64,000 nucleotides of DNA. Origin: Clostridia bacterium (GTDB lineage Bacteria > Bacillota > Clostridia > Peptostreptococcales > Acidaminobacteraceae). The position numbers and the translations under genes are program-made. The notes below the pieces were generated by a model. The model worked only from the letters and a program-made list of their open reading frames with translations, did not search any database and was not told the origin of the DNA. Shown in pieces: positions 1-9,897 of the stretch (the first letter of the stretch is position 1; every line of letters begins with the position of its first letter). The stretch covers positions 94,376 through 158,375 of the forward strand of contig JACUUV010000002.1 in the NCBI GenBank assembly GCA_014859095.1, in the 5' to 3' direction.

Positions 1-25
1 GGCAGATAATCAAAAGGAGGACATT

Positions 26-985
26 ATGAAAATAGGATACATTTTCGCAGGACAAGGCGCTCAAAAATCTGGTATGGGCAAAGAATTCTACGATCATTTT
101 GAAGCATCCCGCGTCGTTTACGACCGTGCAAATCTCGCACTCGGTTATGATTTGAAATCACTTTGTTTTCATGGTTCACAGGAGGAACTCAACAAGACGG
201 AAATCACACAGCCTGCAATTTTGACGACTTCCATTGCCATTTTAAAGGCTTTTGAAACTAAAATAGATATGATCCCCGCTGCGGTGGCTGGCCTCTCTCT
301 GGGAGAATATACAGCGCATGTCTCAGCAGGCTCGTTACAATTTGAAGATGCTGTTCAACTTGTCAAAAAAAGAGGCGCATTCATGCAAAATGCTGTGCCG
401 TTTGGAATTGGAGGCATGACAGCACTCACAGGTGTCACACCTGAGACTGTGGCAGAAATAGTTGCTGAAGCTTCAGCATTTGGTATCGTCGAAGTCTGCA
501 ATTTCAATTCCACTCAGCAAATCGTTCTCGGAGGCGAACTTGCCGCGCTTGAAAAAGCCGGTGAAATCGCCAAAGAAAAAGGCGCGAAGCGCATCGTTCC
601 GCTGGCAGTCAGCGCACCTTTCCATACTTCCATGCTCTCAAAAGCGGAAACGGAACTTGCAGAGGTTCTCGAGACCGTCTCCTTTGAAAAAATGAATACT
701 CCGGTCATATCCAATGTGGATGGCCGTATAGTATCCTCAGAGGAAAGAATCAAACATTATCTGGCAAAACAGGTGACTTCCGCCGTTCAATGGGTAGATT
801 GCATCAAATCCATGAAAATGATGGGCATCGATACCCTTGTCGAGTTCGGTCCAGGAAACGCATTGTCTTCATTTGTGGCAAAAATCGACCGTTCGATCAA
901 AGTGCTTTCCATCCACAATTTGGAATCATTCCACGAGGCCATATCGTATTTCAAAGATCAATCCGATCTTCACAAAGCTATCTAA
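26..985 (+). CDS. fabD: malonyl-CoA:ACP transacylase
   Basis: ORF with FAGQGAQ and AGLSLGEYTA active-site motifs; first of a fab gene run; SD aaaggagg. Confidence 0.96.
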   Translation: MKIGYIFAGQGAQKSGMGKEFYDHFEASRVVYDRANLALGYDLKSLCFHGSQEELNKTEITQPAILTTSIAILKAFETKIDMIPAAVAGLSLGEYTAHVSAGSLQFEDAVQLVKKRGAFMQNAVPFGIGGMTALTGVTPETVAEIVAEASAFGIVEVCNFNSTQQIVLGGELAALEKAGEIAKEKGAKRIVPLAVSAPFHTSMLSKAETELAEVLETVSFEKMNTPVISNVDGRIVSSEERIKHYLAKQVTSAVQWVDCIKSMKMMGIDTLVEFGPGNALSSFVAKIDRSIKVLSIHNLESFHEAISYFKDQSDLHKAI

Positions 986-999
986 AGATGAGGTGAAAA

Positions 1000-1722
1000 A
1001 TGAAAGTTGCCATAGTAACAGGCGCAGGCAGAGGTATAGGGCGCTCAATCGCAGAAGTTCTCGCGAACGAGGGCTACAACCTTGTGCTCAATTATAGAAG
1101 CAATAAAGATGAGCTGGAGCAATTCGTTCAGACCCTTAAAACAAAAGTATTGCTCGTTCAAGGCGACGTCAGCGATTATGCCGATGCCGAAAGGATGATT
1201 CAGATCACAAAAGAAACCTTCGGACAGATTGATTTGCTCGTGAACAACGCTGGCATAACACGTGACAACCTTCTGATCAAAATGACGGAGGAGGAATTTG
1301 ACTCCGTATCCAGCACCAACCTTAAAGGCACATTCAATTGCACCAAACACATCGCTCGAATCATGATGAAGCAAAGATTCGGACGCATTGTCAACATCGC
1401 TTCCGTTGTGGGCATCACGGGCAATATAGGACAAGCCAATTATGCCGCGTCGAAAGCGGGTGTCATCGGCTTCACAAAATCAGTGGCCCGTGAACTCGCA
1501 CCACGAGGGATTACAGTAAATGCGATCGCTCCCGGATTCATAAAAACAAAAATGACTGATGCGATCAGTGATGAAGCTAAAACAGCCGCCCTCTCAAGGA
1601 TCCCACTCGGAACGTTCGGAACACCTGAAGACGTCGCGAATGTCGTGGCATTTCTCGCATCGGACAAAGCGGCATACATCACAGGTCAAGTCATAAAAGT
1701 CGATGGCGGAATGGCCATTTAG
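1000..1722 (+). CDS. fabG: 3-oxoacyl-ACP reductase (SDR family)
   Basis: TGAGRGIGRSIA cofactor motif, YAASKAG active site, C-terminal VDGGMAI. Confidence 0.96.
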   Translation: MKVAIVTGAGRGIGRSIAEVLANEGYNLVLNYRSNKDELEQFVQTLKTKVLLVQGDVSDYADAERMIQITKETFGQIDLLVNNAGITRDNLLIKMTEEEFDSVSSTNLKGTFNCTKHIARIMMKQRFGRIVNIASVVGITGNIGQANYAASKAGVIGFTKSVARELAPRGITVNAIAPGFIKTKMTDAISDEAKTAALSRIPLGTFGTPEDVANVVAFLASDKAAYITGQVIKVDGGMAI

Positions 1723-1754
1723 AATTCAAAAGATGATTAATGGAGGAATTTTAC

Positions 1755-2993
1755 GTGAAAAATAGAGTAGTGGTAACAGGATTGGGAATTATCTCCCCTA
1801 TTGGAACAGGAAAAGATGCATTTTGGACAGGTATCAAGGAAGGCAAATGTGGAATCAGTATGATTGAATCTTTCGATACTGAAAATTTCAAAGTCAAAGT
1901 GGCTGGTGAAGTCAAAGACTTCGATCCGACTGTATTTGTCAACAAAAAAGAAGCCAAACGCATGGACCGATTCACCCAGTTCGCTATAGGAGCTTCAAAA
2001 CTCGCAATAGAAGATGCAAATCTGACTATAAATGATGATAATGCAGAAAACGTCGGTATTTATATGGGTTGTGGAATCGGTGGTCTGATCACTATTGAAG
2101 ATACTGCTGGAAAATTGTTTTCAAAAGGAGCGGATAGAATCTCCCCTTTCTTCATCCCTATGTCCATATCCAATATGGCAGCCGGCAACGTCTCCATCGA
2201 ATTGGGTGTCAAAGGGTCTTGCCTGACTTACAACACGGCCTGCGCATCCAGTGCGAGCGCTATAGGTGAGGCTCTTAAAGAACTTAGATATGGCAATCAC
2301 GATGTAATGATCGCAGGTGGTACGGAAGCATCCATTTCAGCACTTGGCGTTGGTGGTTTCCAAGCCATGACAGCTCTTTGTGAATCACATGACCCAAACC
2401 GCGCGTCCATACCGTTTGATAAGGAACGCAGTGGATTCGTAATGTCAGAAGGTGCGGCAATGCTGGTTCTCGAAAAGCTTGAACACGCTTTAAATAGAGG
2501 CGCTCACATCTATGCGGAGCTTGTAGGTTATGGTTCAACGAGTGATTCTCATCATATCACTACCCCAGCACCAGGTGGTGAAGGGGGAGCAAGAGCTATG
2601 AAAATGGCCATCAAAGACGCGGGAATTACAAATGAAGACATCCACTACATCAATGCCCATGGAACAAGCACACCTTATAACGACATTTTTGAGACTGCCG
2701 CCATCAAGGCGACATTTGGTGACCATGCCTATAAAATTCCGGTATCCTCCACAAAATCCATGACTGGTCACCTACTTGGAGCAGCAGGCGGAATTGAATC
2801 CGCAGTATGTTCACTTGCCGTAGAAAATGACTTTATACCGGCAACCATCAATCTTGAGGATAACGATCCTTTATGCGATCTGGATTATGTTCCTAAAATC
2901 AGTAGAAATCAAACCGTTGATTATGCTCTGACGAATTCTCTTGGATTCGGTGGTCATAATGCGACACTCATTTTTGCAAAATACAAAGGTTAG
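1755..2993 (+). CDS. fabF: beta-ketoacyl-ACP synthase II
   Basis: RVVVTGLGIISPIG start, NTACASSASAIGEA active-site Cys region, NAHGTSTPYND; GTG start at 1755 preceded by atggaggaa SD (the ATG at 1740 overlaps the SD). Confidence 0.95.
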   Translation: MKNRVVVTGLGIISPIGTGKDAFWTGIKEGKCGISMIESFDTENFKVKVAGEVKDFDPTVFVNKKEAKRMDRFTQFAIGASKLAIEDANLTINDDNAENVGIYMGCGIGGLITIEDTAGKLFSKGADRISPFFIPMSISNMAAGNVSIELGVKGSCLTYNTACASSASAIGEALKELRYGNHDVMIAGGTEASISALGVGGFQAMTALCESHDPNRASIPFDKERSGFVMSEGAAMLVLEKLEHALNRGAHIYAELVGYGSTSDSHHITTPAPGGEGGARAMKMAIKDAGITNEDIHYINAHGTSTPYNDIFETAAIKATFGDHAYKIPVSSTKSMTGHLLGAAGGIESAVCSLAVENDFIPATINLEDNDPLCDLDYVPKISRNQTVDYALTNSLGFGGHNATLIFAKYKG

Positions 2994-3002
2994 GAGTTCA
3001 TC

Positions 3003-3428
3003 ATGCTACTCAATAGCAATCAAATCCAAGAAATAATTCCACACCGCTACCCTTTCATTTTAGTGGATAGAATCACTGAAATCGAAGAAGGTGTTCGTGC
3101 GACCGGAATTAAGAACGTTACAGTAAACGAATATTTCTTCCAAGGACATTTTCCGCAAGAACATGTCATGCCAGGTGTATTGATTGTAGAGGCACTTGCA
3201 CAGGTCGGAGCGGTACTGCTCCTCAAAAAACCTGAAAACATTGGAAAAATCGCCTATTTTGCAGGCATCAACAATTGCAAATTCAGAAAGAAAGTCGTTC
3301 CTGGAGATTCTTTGGTTCTTGAGATTGAAATGATCAAGTCCAGAGCGAATTTCGGAGTCGGCAAAGCCGTCGCTAAAGTTGACGGCGCTGTAGTCTGCGA
3401 AGCCGAACTTTCATTTATGATCGGTTAA
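3003..3428 (+). CDS. fabZ: 3-hydroxyacyl-ACP dehydratase
   Basis: [13 protein letters not shown] and [20 protein letters not shown] hotdog-fold motifs. Confidence 0.96.
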   Translation: MLLNSNQIQEIIPHRYPFILVDRITEIEEGVRATGIKNVTVNEYFFQGHFPQEHVMPGVLIVEALAQVGAVLLLKKPENIGKIAYFAGINNCKFRKKVVPGDSLVLEIEMIKSRANFGVGKAVAKVDGAVVCEAELSFMIG

Positions 3429-3441
3429 ATTCTTCCTTCTT

Positions 3442-3480
3442 AAAAGGCATTGGTGATTCATAAACCAGATGCCTTTTTTT
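3442..3480 (+). terminator. Rho-independent terminator after fabZ
   Basis: aaaaggcattggtgattcataaaccagatgccttttttt stem-loop with T-run. Confidence 0.8.
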
Positions 3481-3530
3481 TATTTTTATGATATACTGTT
3501 TCGAAATAGATTGATATAGGAGGCTTTACA

Positions 3531-4334
3531 GTGCATTCTTTAACGGAATATGATAAAATCGTCATCAAAATCGGCTCTTCATCACTAACGCACGACAGCG
3601 GTCTGATCGATTTGTGGAAAATGGAACAACTCGTCAAACAAATCGCCAATTTATATAATAAAGGACTCTCTGTAATCGTTGTCTCATCTGGGGCCATAGC
3701 GGCTGGTATGGGGAAGATGAAATTTGAGAGCAGGCCAAAGGAAATCCCCGAAAAACAAGCTGCTGCCGCAGTAGGACAATGCACACTCATGCATATGTAT
3801 GAAAAATTTTTTTCGGAATATGGCATTACAGTTGCTCAGATATTGCTTACCAAAGAGGATATGGACAACCCTTCCAGACGCCAACACAGTATCAACGCAC
3901 TCTCCACGCTCATAAAGCATGGGATTGTTCCTATAGTCAATGAAAATGATGTCGTTGCGATCGATGAGATCAAAGTTGGAGACAATGACACACTTTCAGC
4001 TGAAGTCTGTTTCATGATGGACTATGAGATGTTGATCATACTTTCCGACATTGATGGTGTTTATGACAAAGACCCAAGGTCTAATCCGGATGCGGTTATG
4101 ATTCCTCTCATAGAATCACTGGAGGCCATGGACCGGATTTCAGCCGGAGGTTCCGGCAGTGAAGTCGGCACAGGAGGCATGCAAACAAAATTAGGCGCTG
4201 CCCGTTTGCTTTCAAGAGCCCATAAAGACCTCCTGATTGTGAACAGCAGAACCGAGAACATACTCAACCTTGTATTTACAGGTAAAGCACGTGGAACTTT
4301 ATTCAAATTTTCAAATAGGAGAAATTCGTCTTAA
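3531..4334 (+). CDS. proB: glutamate 5-kinase (short form without C-terminal PUA domain)
   Basis: KIGSSSLTHD, VSSGAIAAGM, GTGGMQTKL motifs; adjacent to proA; GTG start with taggagg SD. Confidence 0.93.
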   Translation: MHSLTEYDKIVIKIGSSSLTHDSGLIDLWKMEQLVKQIANLYNKGLSVIVVSSGAIAAGMGKMKFESRPKEIPEKQAAAAVGQCTLMHMYEKFFSEYGITVAQILLTKEDMDNPSRRQHSINALSTLIKHGIVPIVNENDVVAIDEIKVGDNDTLSAEVCFMMDYEMLIILSDIDGVYDKDPRSNPDAVMIPLIESLEAMDRISAGGSGSEVGTGGMQTKLGAARLLSRAHKDLLIVNSRTENILNLVFTGKARGTLFKFSNRRNSS

Positions 4335-4345
4335 GGGAGGGTGAA

Positions 4346-5614
4346 ATGGAAGCTTTTATTGGAATTGAACAAATGGGGCAAAATGCCAAAACAGCCTCAA
4401 GAAAACTCAGAATGCTAGAGACCGTACAAAAGAACAAACTTCTCGGAGTTATGGCGGAAACGCTTGAAAAACATAAATCGGCCATTTTGGCAGCAAATCA
4501 GATGGATCTTGACGCAGCCAGCAAAATGGGTCTCAAAGAAGCCTTGCTCGAGCGCCTTGAATTGAACGAAAAGAAATTTGTTGATATGGTCATCGGATTG
4601 AGACAGGTAATGGAACTCAAAGACCCTGTTGGAGAAATCGACAGTATGCACATCAATCAAGATGGTCTTGAAATCGGATCCAAACGGGTTCCACTCGGAG
4701 TCATTGGCATTATTTACGAATCTCGGCCAAATGTCACCATAGATGCAGCGGCACTTTGCCTTAAAACCGGAAATGCAGTGATTTTAAAGGGCGGCTCAGA
4801 CGCACTGTTGACCAATCAGGCCATTATGGCTTCTGTCAAAGAAGCCCTCTCGGATCAAAATCTTCCTGAAGGTTGTGTCCAGCTAGTGGAATCCACAGAT
4901 CGGTCACTTGTGAAAGATTTGCTCGAAGCGACAAATTATGTGGACTGCATCATCCCAAGAGGTGGAGCAGGACTGATCAAATTTGTGGTCGATAATGCAA
5001 AAGTGCCTATTATTGAAACCGGTGCCGGCAATTGCCATATTTATGTGGATGATGACTACGAGATCGGTGGCGCACTAGACATAATCACCAACGCCAAAGT
5101 ACAGAGACCTGGAGCATGCAATGCTGTTGAGACCGTTTTGGTCCATAGAGGCATAGCAGAAACATTTGTGCCACAGTTGGTCAAACACATGACCGAGCAA
5201 AAGGTTTCACTTTTCCTTTGTCAAAATGCCCTGGAACTATTGGATGAAATACCCGCTTCAGTCCTGCTCGCCACCGAGGAAGACTGGAGAACCGAATACC
5301 TGGATTTCAAACTCGCAGTCCGGATCGTATACTCCCTGGATGAGGCACTGGACCATATTGATGAATACAGCACCGGACACTCGGAAGCCATATTGACACA
5401 TAATTATGAGAATGCCAGAAAGTTTCTTTCAGCTGTGGACAGTTCAGCAGTCTATGTCAACGCATCTACAAGATTCACGGACGGCAGTCAGTTCGGTTTC
5501 GGAGCGGAAATCGGAATCAGCACACAGAAATTACATGCCAGAGGACCAATGGGCTTAAGAGCCCTTACCTCTTCCAAATACGTGATTTATGGGAATGGAC
5601 AAATCAGGAAGTGA
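4346..5614 (+). CDS. proA: glutamate-5-semialdehyde dehydrogenase
   Basis: ESRPNVTIDAAALCLKTGNAVILKGG, PRPGACNAVET-like catalytic region (VQRPGACNAVETVLVH), C-terminal GPMGLRALTSSKYVIYG. Confidence 0.96.
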   Translation: MEAFIGIEQMGQNAKTASRKLRMLETVQKNKLLGVMAETLEKHKSAILAANQMDLDAASKMGLKEALLERLELNEKKFVDMVIGLRQVMELKDPVGEIDSMHINQDGLEIGSKRVPLGVIGIIYESRPNVTIDAAALCLKTGNAVILKGGSDALLTNQAIMASVKEALSDQNLPEGCVQLVESTDRSLVKDLLEATNYVDCIIPRGGAGLIKFVVDNAKVPIIETGAGNCHIYVDDDYEIGGALDIITNAKVQRPGACNAVETVLVHRGIAETFVPQLVKHMTEQKVSLFLCQNALELLDEIPASVLLATEEDWRTEYLDFKLAVRIVYSLDEALDHIDEYSTGHSEAILTHNYENARKFLSAVDSSAVYVNASTRFTDGSQFGFGAEIGISTQKLHARGPMGLRALTSSKYVIYGNGQIRK

Positions 5615-5689
5615 TATCGCCATTTTTGATATGACAATTTGATAACAATCTATAAAGATTACTTGCATTTATATACCTCTCATTTTATA

Positions 5690-5711
5690 ATTATCATAGG
5701 AGCGTGATAAT
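5690..5711. promoter_or_regulatory. Inverted repeat ATTATCA-N8-TGATAAT over the MarR-gene SD; candidate autoregulatory operator
   Basis: attatcataggagcgtgataat immediately upstream of the MarR-family start codon. Confidence 0.4.
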
Positions 5712-5712
5712 C

Positions 5713-6186
5713 ATGAAAGACAACAACAATAAGATTAAAAGCATAATAAAACAGGTTATGATTTTCAATGATTTTTATGAAGAGGTTATCCAGACTAGTT
5801 TTATGAAAAATCAAAATCAAGCGGTAAGCAAACTTGAGTTTAGATTGTTGCACACGGTATACCGTCATGAAAAATTGATGATCACGGAAGTATCCGAACT
5901 CTTGAATATTTCTTTACCTAACTGCAGCCGATATGTAAAGACTGCTATCGAAGATGGCTATATAAAGAAACAGATCGACCTTGATGACAAACGCATTTAC
6001 TATATATCACTAACGGATAAAGGACGATCCATCGTCGAATCGACATTAGTAAACTTTACAGATGACATGGGACAACAATTGGTGGATCTTGATATGAATA
6101 GTCTGGAACGTCTGAACCAATCCATATCCGATCTCAACACTGTCATCAACGAAACTCTCAAACCCACAACAACAAGACGCAACTGA
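5713..6186 (+). CDS. MarR-family transcriptional regulator
   Basis: winged-helix pattern LRLLHTVYRHEKLMITEVSELLNISLPNCSRYVKTAIEDGYIKKQIDLDDKRIYYISLTDKG; ATG at 5713 fits the ataggag SD. Confidence 0.85.
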   Translation: MKDNNNKIKSIIKQVMIFNDFYEEVIQTSFMKNQNQAVSKLEFRLLHTVYRHEKLMITEVSELLNISLPNCSRYVKTAIEDGYIKKQIDLDDKRIYYISLTDKGRSIVESTLVNFTDDMGQQLVDLDMNSLERLNQSISDLNTVINETLKPTTTRRN

Positions 6187-6210
6187 ATTGAATTTAGCAA
6201 CGATTCGAAT

Positions 6211-6239
6211 ACCTGTCCATATGGACAGGTGTTTTTTTG
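6211..6239 (+). terminator. Rho-independent terminator after MarR gene
   Basis: acctgtccatatggacaggtgttttttt perfect 10-bp stem plus T-run. Confidence 0.85.
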
Positions 6240-6295
6240 TTGACTTGACGAGAATTGAGGATTATAATTTAAGTATCAAATGAATGATTGTTCAT
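6240..6295 (+). promoter_or_regulatory. sigmaA-like promoter (TTGACT-17-TATAAT) plus CadC/SmtB-like operator ATGAATGATTGTTCAT
   Basis: ttgact 6240-6245, tataat 6263-6268, imperfect dyad 6280-6295 just downstream. Confidence 0.6.
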
Positions 6296-6318
6296 ATATT
6301 CATATAAGGAGAGGTAAC

Positions 6319-6675
6319 ATGCCAAATTCAGAATTTTGTCAATGTAATATTGTTCATGAAGATGCGGTCAACCGTGGTAAAGAAGGTCTCATCGAAGAAC
6401 GCAGCTCTGAACAGGTCGCAATGCTTTTCAAGGTGTTTGGCGACCCAACCCGCATTAAAATATTGCATTTGCTCTCCCTGGACGAGATGTGTGTTTGTGA
6501 TATCTCAACAGTTCTTGGAATGAGTCAGTCCGCAATTTCTCATCAACTCAGTTCACTGAGGCAAGCTGGTCTTGTCAAAAATCGTAAAGATGGAAAAGTG
6601 GTTTATTACACACTGGATGACGAACACGTCTTGACCATTTTGAATCAAGGACTGGACCACATCACACACAAATAG
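6319..6675 (+). CDS. ArsR/SmtB-family metal-sensing repressor (CadC/CmtR-like)
   Basis: DEMCVCDISTVLGMSQSAISHQLSSLRQAGLV (CxC in alpha-3/HTH), N-terminal CQC, adjacent P-type ATPase; ATG 6319 with aaggagagg SD. Confidence 0.9.
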   Translation: MPNSEFCQCNIVHEDAVNRGKEGLIEERSSEQVAMLFKVFGDPTRIKILHLLSLDEMCVCDISTVLGMSQSAISHQLSSLRQAGLVKNRKDGKVVYYTLDDEHVLTILNQGLDHITHK

Positions 6676-6685
6676 GAGAAAACAC

Positions 6686-8800
6686 ATGGAAAAAATCAGT
6701 TTGTCACTTGATGGTCTTGGATGTGCCAGTTGCGCATCTAAAATTGAATCGAGATCCAAGCAGCTTGAGGGAATTGAAAACGTCGTACTGGATTTTTCAA
6801 AATCCAAACTGACTCTGGAGCTTCATGAGGGTTCGAAAGATGAGCTTATTCGCAAAATCACAAATATCGTCAACGCACTTGAACCGGACGTCAAAGTGGA
6901 GATTCAAATGCCTGGATCACCTCCTTCAAACAGACCCGGTGTCAATATCAAATATGTTCATAATCGAAAAGAACTTCTGAGACTCGGGATATCTTTATCA
7001 CTATTCACGATAGGGCTTATATTCAAAAGCGCGCCTTATATTCAAATAGGTGCACTCATAACAGCATATTTGCTGTCCGGTCACAAAGTTTTGATGCGAT
7101 CCTTCAGGAACATTCTAAGAGGTGATATCTTTGATGAGAATTTCCTTATGTCCATCGCAACGTTCGGCGCGATAGCAATCGGTGAATATCCGGAAGCTGT
7201 GGCTGTAATGATATTTTATGAAATTGGAGAATATTTTCAGGATCTAGCTGTTGCCAAGTCAAAAAATGCCATTGGTGCCCTGATGGATATTAGACCGGAC
7301 ATCGCCGTGGTGAGACGTGACGGATTTTGGACTACGGTTTCCCCCGAGTCCATAGAGAAAGGCGAAGTCCTTTTGGTCAAACCTGGAGAGCGCATTCCAC
7401 TTGATGGAACAGTTGCAAATGGAACAAGTACCCTGGACACATCCGCTTTGACAGGTGAATCCATTCCAGTCACGGTTACTGTTGGAGATCAAGTCCTCAG
7501 TGGCAGCGTCGTTCAAAATGGTCTGCTCCAGATTGAAGCTACCGCAGTCTATTCTGAATCGACCATTGCCAGAATTTTGGACCTCGTAGAAAACGCAACA
7601 GCGCATAAAGCGCCAACAGAAAATTTTATCACAAAATTCGCCCGTTATTATACCCCAGCCGTTGTGTTTTTCGCCGTATTCATCGCAACCGTCCCCCCAT
7701 TCCTTCTGAATATGGGAACCTTTGAAGATTGGCTTTATAGAAGTCTTATCTTTTTAGTGATCTCCTGTCCATGTGCCTTGGTCGTGTCGGTGCCTTTAGG
7801 GTTCTTTTCCGGCATTGGCAATGCTTCGCACAATGGTATTCTGATCAAAGGCAGCAATTATCTCGAAGCGCTCAACAGCATCGATACTGTGATATTTGAC
7901 AAAACTGGCACCCTGACTGAGGGCGTTTTCGAGGTGTCTGCCGTCTATCCCGCGGAAGAAAACAAAAGAGACGAACTCTTTTTATCTGCAAAACTCGCAG
8001 AAAGTCATTCCAATCACCCGATTGCCAAATCCATTGTCGCTTACTGTGATGTGGAAATCTCTGAAAACGATATCCTCGATTATGAGGAACTCAGCGGATA
8101 CGGCATTCGCATGACATCAAAATATGGCAGAATACTCGCAGGCAATGAAAAGCTGCTCAAAGAACATCACATTGATGTTCCGATCATTCAAAGCGCTTAC
8201 AGTGTGGTCTACATTGCAAAGGGCAACAAATATCTGGGTGCATTTGATATCAGAGATCGCATCAAAACCGATGCGAAAATGACTATCGATGCCATGAAGG
8301 GAAGCAATATACACACAGTCATGCTTACAGGTGACCGAAAGGCATCTGCAGATGAAGTCGGCGATTTGCTGGGGATCGATGAGATATACAGCCAGCTTTT
8401 GCCAGAAGACAAGTATAACAAAGTCATGTCCTTGATCTCAGCTGGCGGAAAAGTGGCTTTCATCGGTGACGGTATAAACGATGCTCCCGTTCTCGCCGGA
8501 GCTACCGTGGGCATATCCATGGGCGCCATTGGAAGCGATGCGGCCATAGAGGCATCAGACGTTGTTTTTATGACAGATGAACCATCAAAGCTAATTCATG
8601 CCATTCAGATTTCCAAACGGACAAAGCAAATTGTCACTCAGAACATCATATTCGCTCTCGGAACAAAATTCCTGATTATGGGACTCGGCATATTCGGACT
8701 AAGTTCCATGTGGATGGCGATTTTCGCAGATGTGGGTGTCGCACTCATAGCAGTTATGAATTCTGTCAGAATTCTGCACTTCAAATCTTCGGCAAACTAA
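6686..8800 (+). CDS. heavy-metal-translocating P-type ATPase (Zn/Cd/Pb type, ZntA/CadA-like)
   Basis: GCASC N-terminal metal-binding motif, SCPCALVVSVPLGFFSGIG, DKTGTLTEG, GDGINDAPVL. Confidence 0.94.
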   Translation: MEKISLSLDGLGCASCASKIESRSKQLEGIENVVLDFSKSKLTLELHEGSKDELIRKITNIVNALEPDVKVEIQMPGSPPSNRPGVNIKYVHNRKELLRLGISLSLFTIGLIFKSAPYIQIGALITAYLLSGHKVLMRSFRNILRGDIFDENFLMSIATFGAIAIGEYPEAVAVMIFYEIGEYFQDLAVAKSKNAIGALMDIRPDIAVVRRDGFWTTVSPESIEKGEVLLVKPGERIPLDGTVANGTSTLDTSALTGESIPVTVTVGDQVLSGSVVQNGLLQIEATAVYSESTIARILDLVENATAHKAPTENFITKFARYYTPAVVFFAVFIATVPPFLLNMGTFEDWLYRSLIFLVISCPCALVVSVPLGFFSGIGNASHNGILIKGSNYLEALNSIDTVIFDKTGTLTEGVFEVSAVYPAEENKRDELFLSAKLAESHSNHPIAKSIVAYCDVEISENDILDYEELSGYGIRMTSKYGRILAGNEKLLKEHHIDVPIIQSAYSVVYIAKGNKYLGAFDIRDRIKTDAKMTIDAMKGSNIHTVMLTGDRKASADEVGDLLGIDEIYSQLLPEDKYNKVMSLISAGGKVAFIGDGINDAPVLAGATVGISMGAIGSDAAIEASDVVFMTDEPSKLIHAIQISKRTKQIVTQNIIFALGTKFLIMGLGIFGLSSMWMAIFADVGVALIAVMNSVRILHFKSSAN

Positions 8801-8814
8801 ATGTGAAAATAACC

Positions 8815-8843
8815 GAACAGCGCGAAAGCGCTGTTCTTTCTTT
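8815..8843 (+). terminator. Rho-independent terminator after P-type ATPase gene
   Basis: gaacagcgcgaaagcgctgttctttcttt; 9-bp stem, GAAA loop. Confidence 0.85.
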
Positions 8844-9060
8844 AAGCCCAGTTTAATATTTTAAACCTTTTGATGCTTTTTTGTCACTAAAAAACAACAA
8901 AAATAAAATCGATAAATCACTAGTATTTCTCTATTTTTCTGTTATAATTGTACTTGTGTAAAAAACAGTATTAGTATACTTACCGGTTAATATTTTAAGT
9001 ATTAAGTGACGAATGCATTTGCTTACGCTTGAAATGGATTAGGTTTAAGGAGGGTTTAAA

Positions 9061-9873
9061 TTGAAAGGTTATAAAAAAATCAAACTCCATGGTTTCAACA
9101 ACCTCACAAAGACATTGAGCTTTAACATTTATGACATTTGTTATACGCGAACAACAGAAGATCGAATCAAATACATTGAATACATCGATGAACAATACAA
9201 TTCAGAGCGTTTGACGAAAATACTACAGGATGTCACCAAAATGATCGGAGCCCATGTACTTAATGTTGCAAAACAAGATTATGATCCACAAGGTGCAAGT
9301 GTCACAATTCTTATTTCCGAAGAGGAAGTACCGGATGATGCCGTTGATTCATCTTGCAACAAAGGCGTTTTGGTCAATGTACCTCAGCATGTTGTCGGCC
9401 ATTTGGACAAAAGTCATTTGACGGTCCATACTTATCCTGAATACCATCCTGAAAATGGCATCAGTACGTTCAGAGTGGATATCGATGTCTCGACTTGTGG
9501 TCAGATTTCTCCACTTAAAGCGCTCAATTATCTTATTGACAGCTTTGACTCGGACATCATTACTGCGGATTATCGTGTAAGAGGATTTACAAGAGATGCC
9601 ACTGGTCAAAAGTTATTCATTGACCACAACATCAATTCCATCCAAAATTTCATTGCCAAAAGAACCCTGAACAAATATCAGTTGATCGATGTCAACGTTT
9701 ATCAGGAAAATATATTCCACATAAAAATGATGTTGAAGAATTTCGAACTCAACAACTATCTTTTTGCTGTTTCAAAAGATGAATTGCCACCTAAAGACCA
9801 AAGAGAAATCATGACAAAACTCAAAAAAGAAATGGCAGAAATCTATTATGGAAGAAACATCAGCAAAAACTAA
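9061..9873 (+). CDS. speD: S-adenosylmethionine decarboxylase proenzyme (E. coli-type)
   Basis: [15 protein letters not shown] processing/active-site region, [24 protein letters not shown] start with aaggaggg SD. Confidence 0.93.
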   Translation: MKGYKKIKLHGFNNLTKTLSFNIYDICYTRTTEDRIKYIEYIDEQYNSERLTKILQDVTKMIGAHVLNVAKQDYDPQGASVTILISEEEVPDDAVDSSCNKGVLVNVPQHVVGHLDKSHLTVHTYPEYHPENGISTFRVDIDVSTCGQISPLKALNYLIDSFDSDIITADYRVRGFTRDATGQKLFIDHNINSIQNFIAKRTLNKYQLIDVNVYQENIFHIKMMLKNFELNNYLFAVSKDELPPKDQREIMTKLKKEMAEIYYGRNISKN

Positions 9874-9897
9874 ACACCCTGTAAAAGGAGGTTATTA

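Noticed and set aside
8850-9060. Possible riboswitch or leader upstream of speD
   Set aside because: About 200-bp leader contains short repeats (agtatact, aagtatt) but no riboswitch architecture I can support by eye
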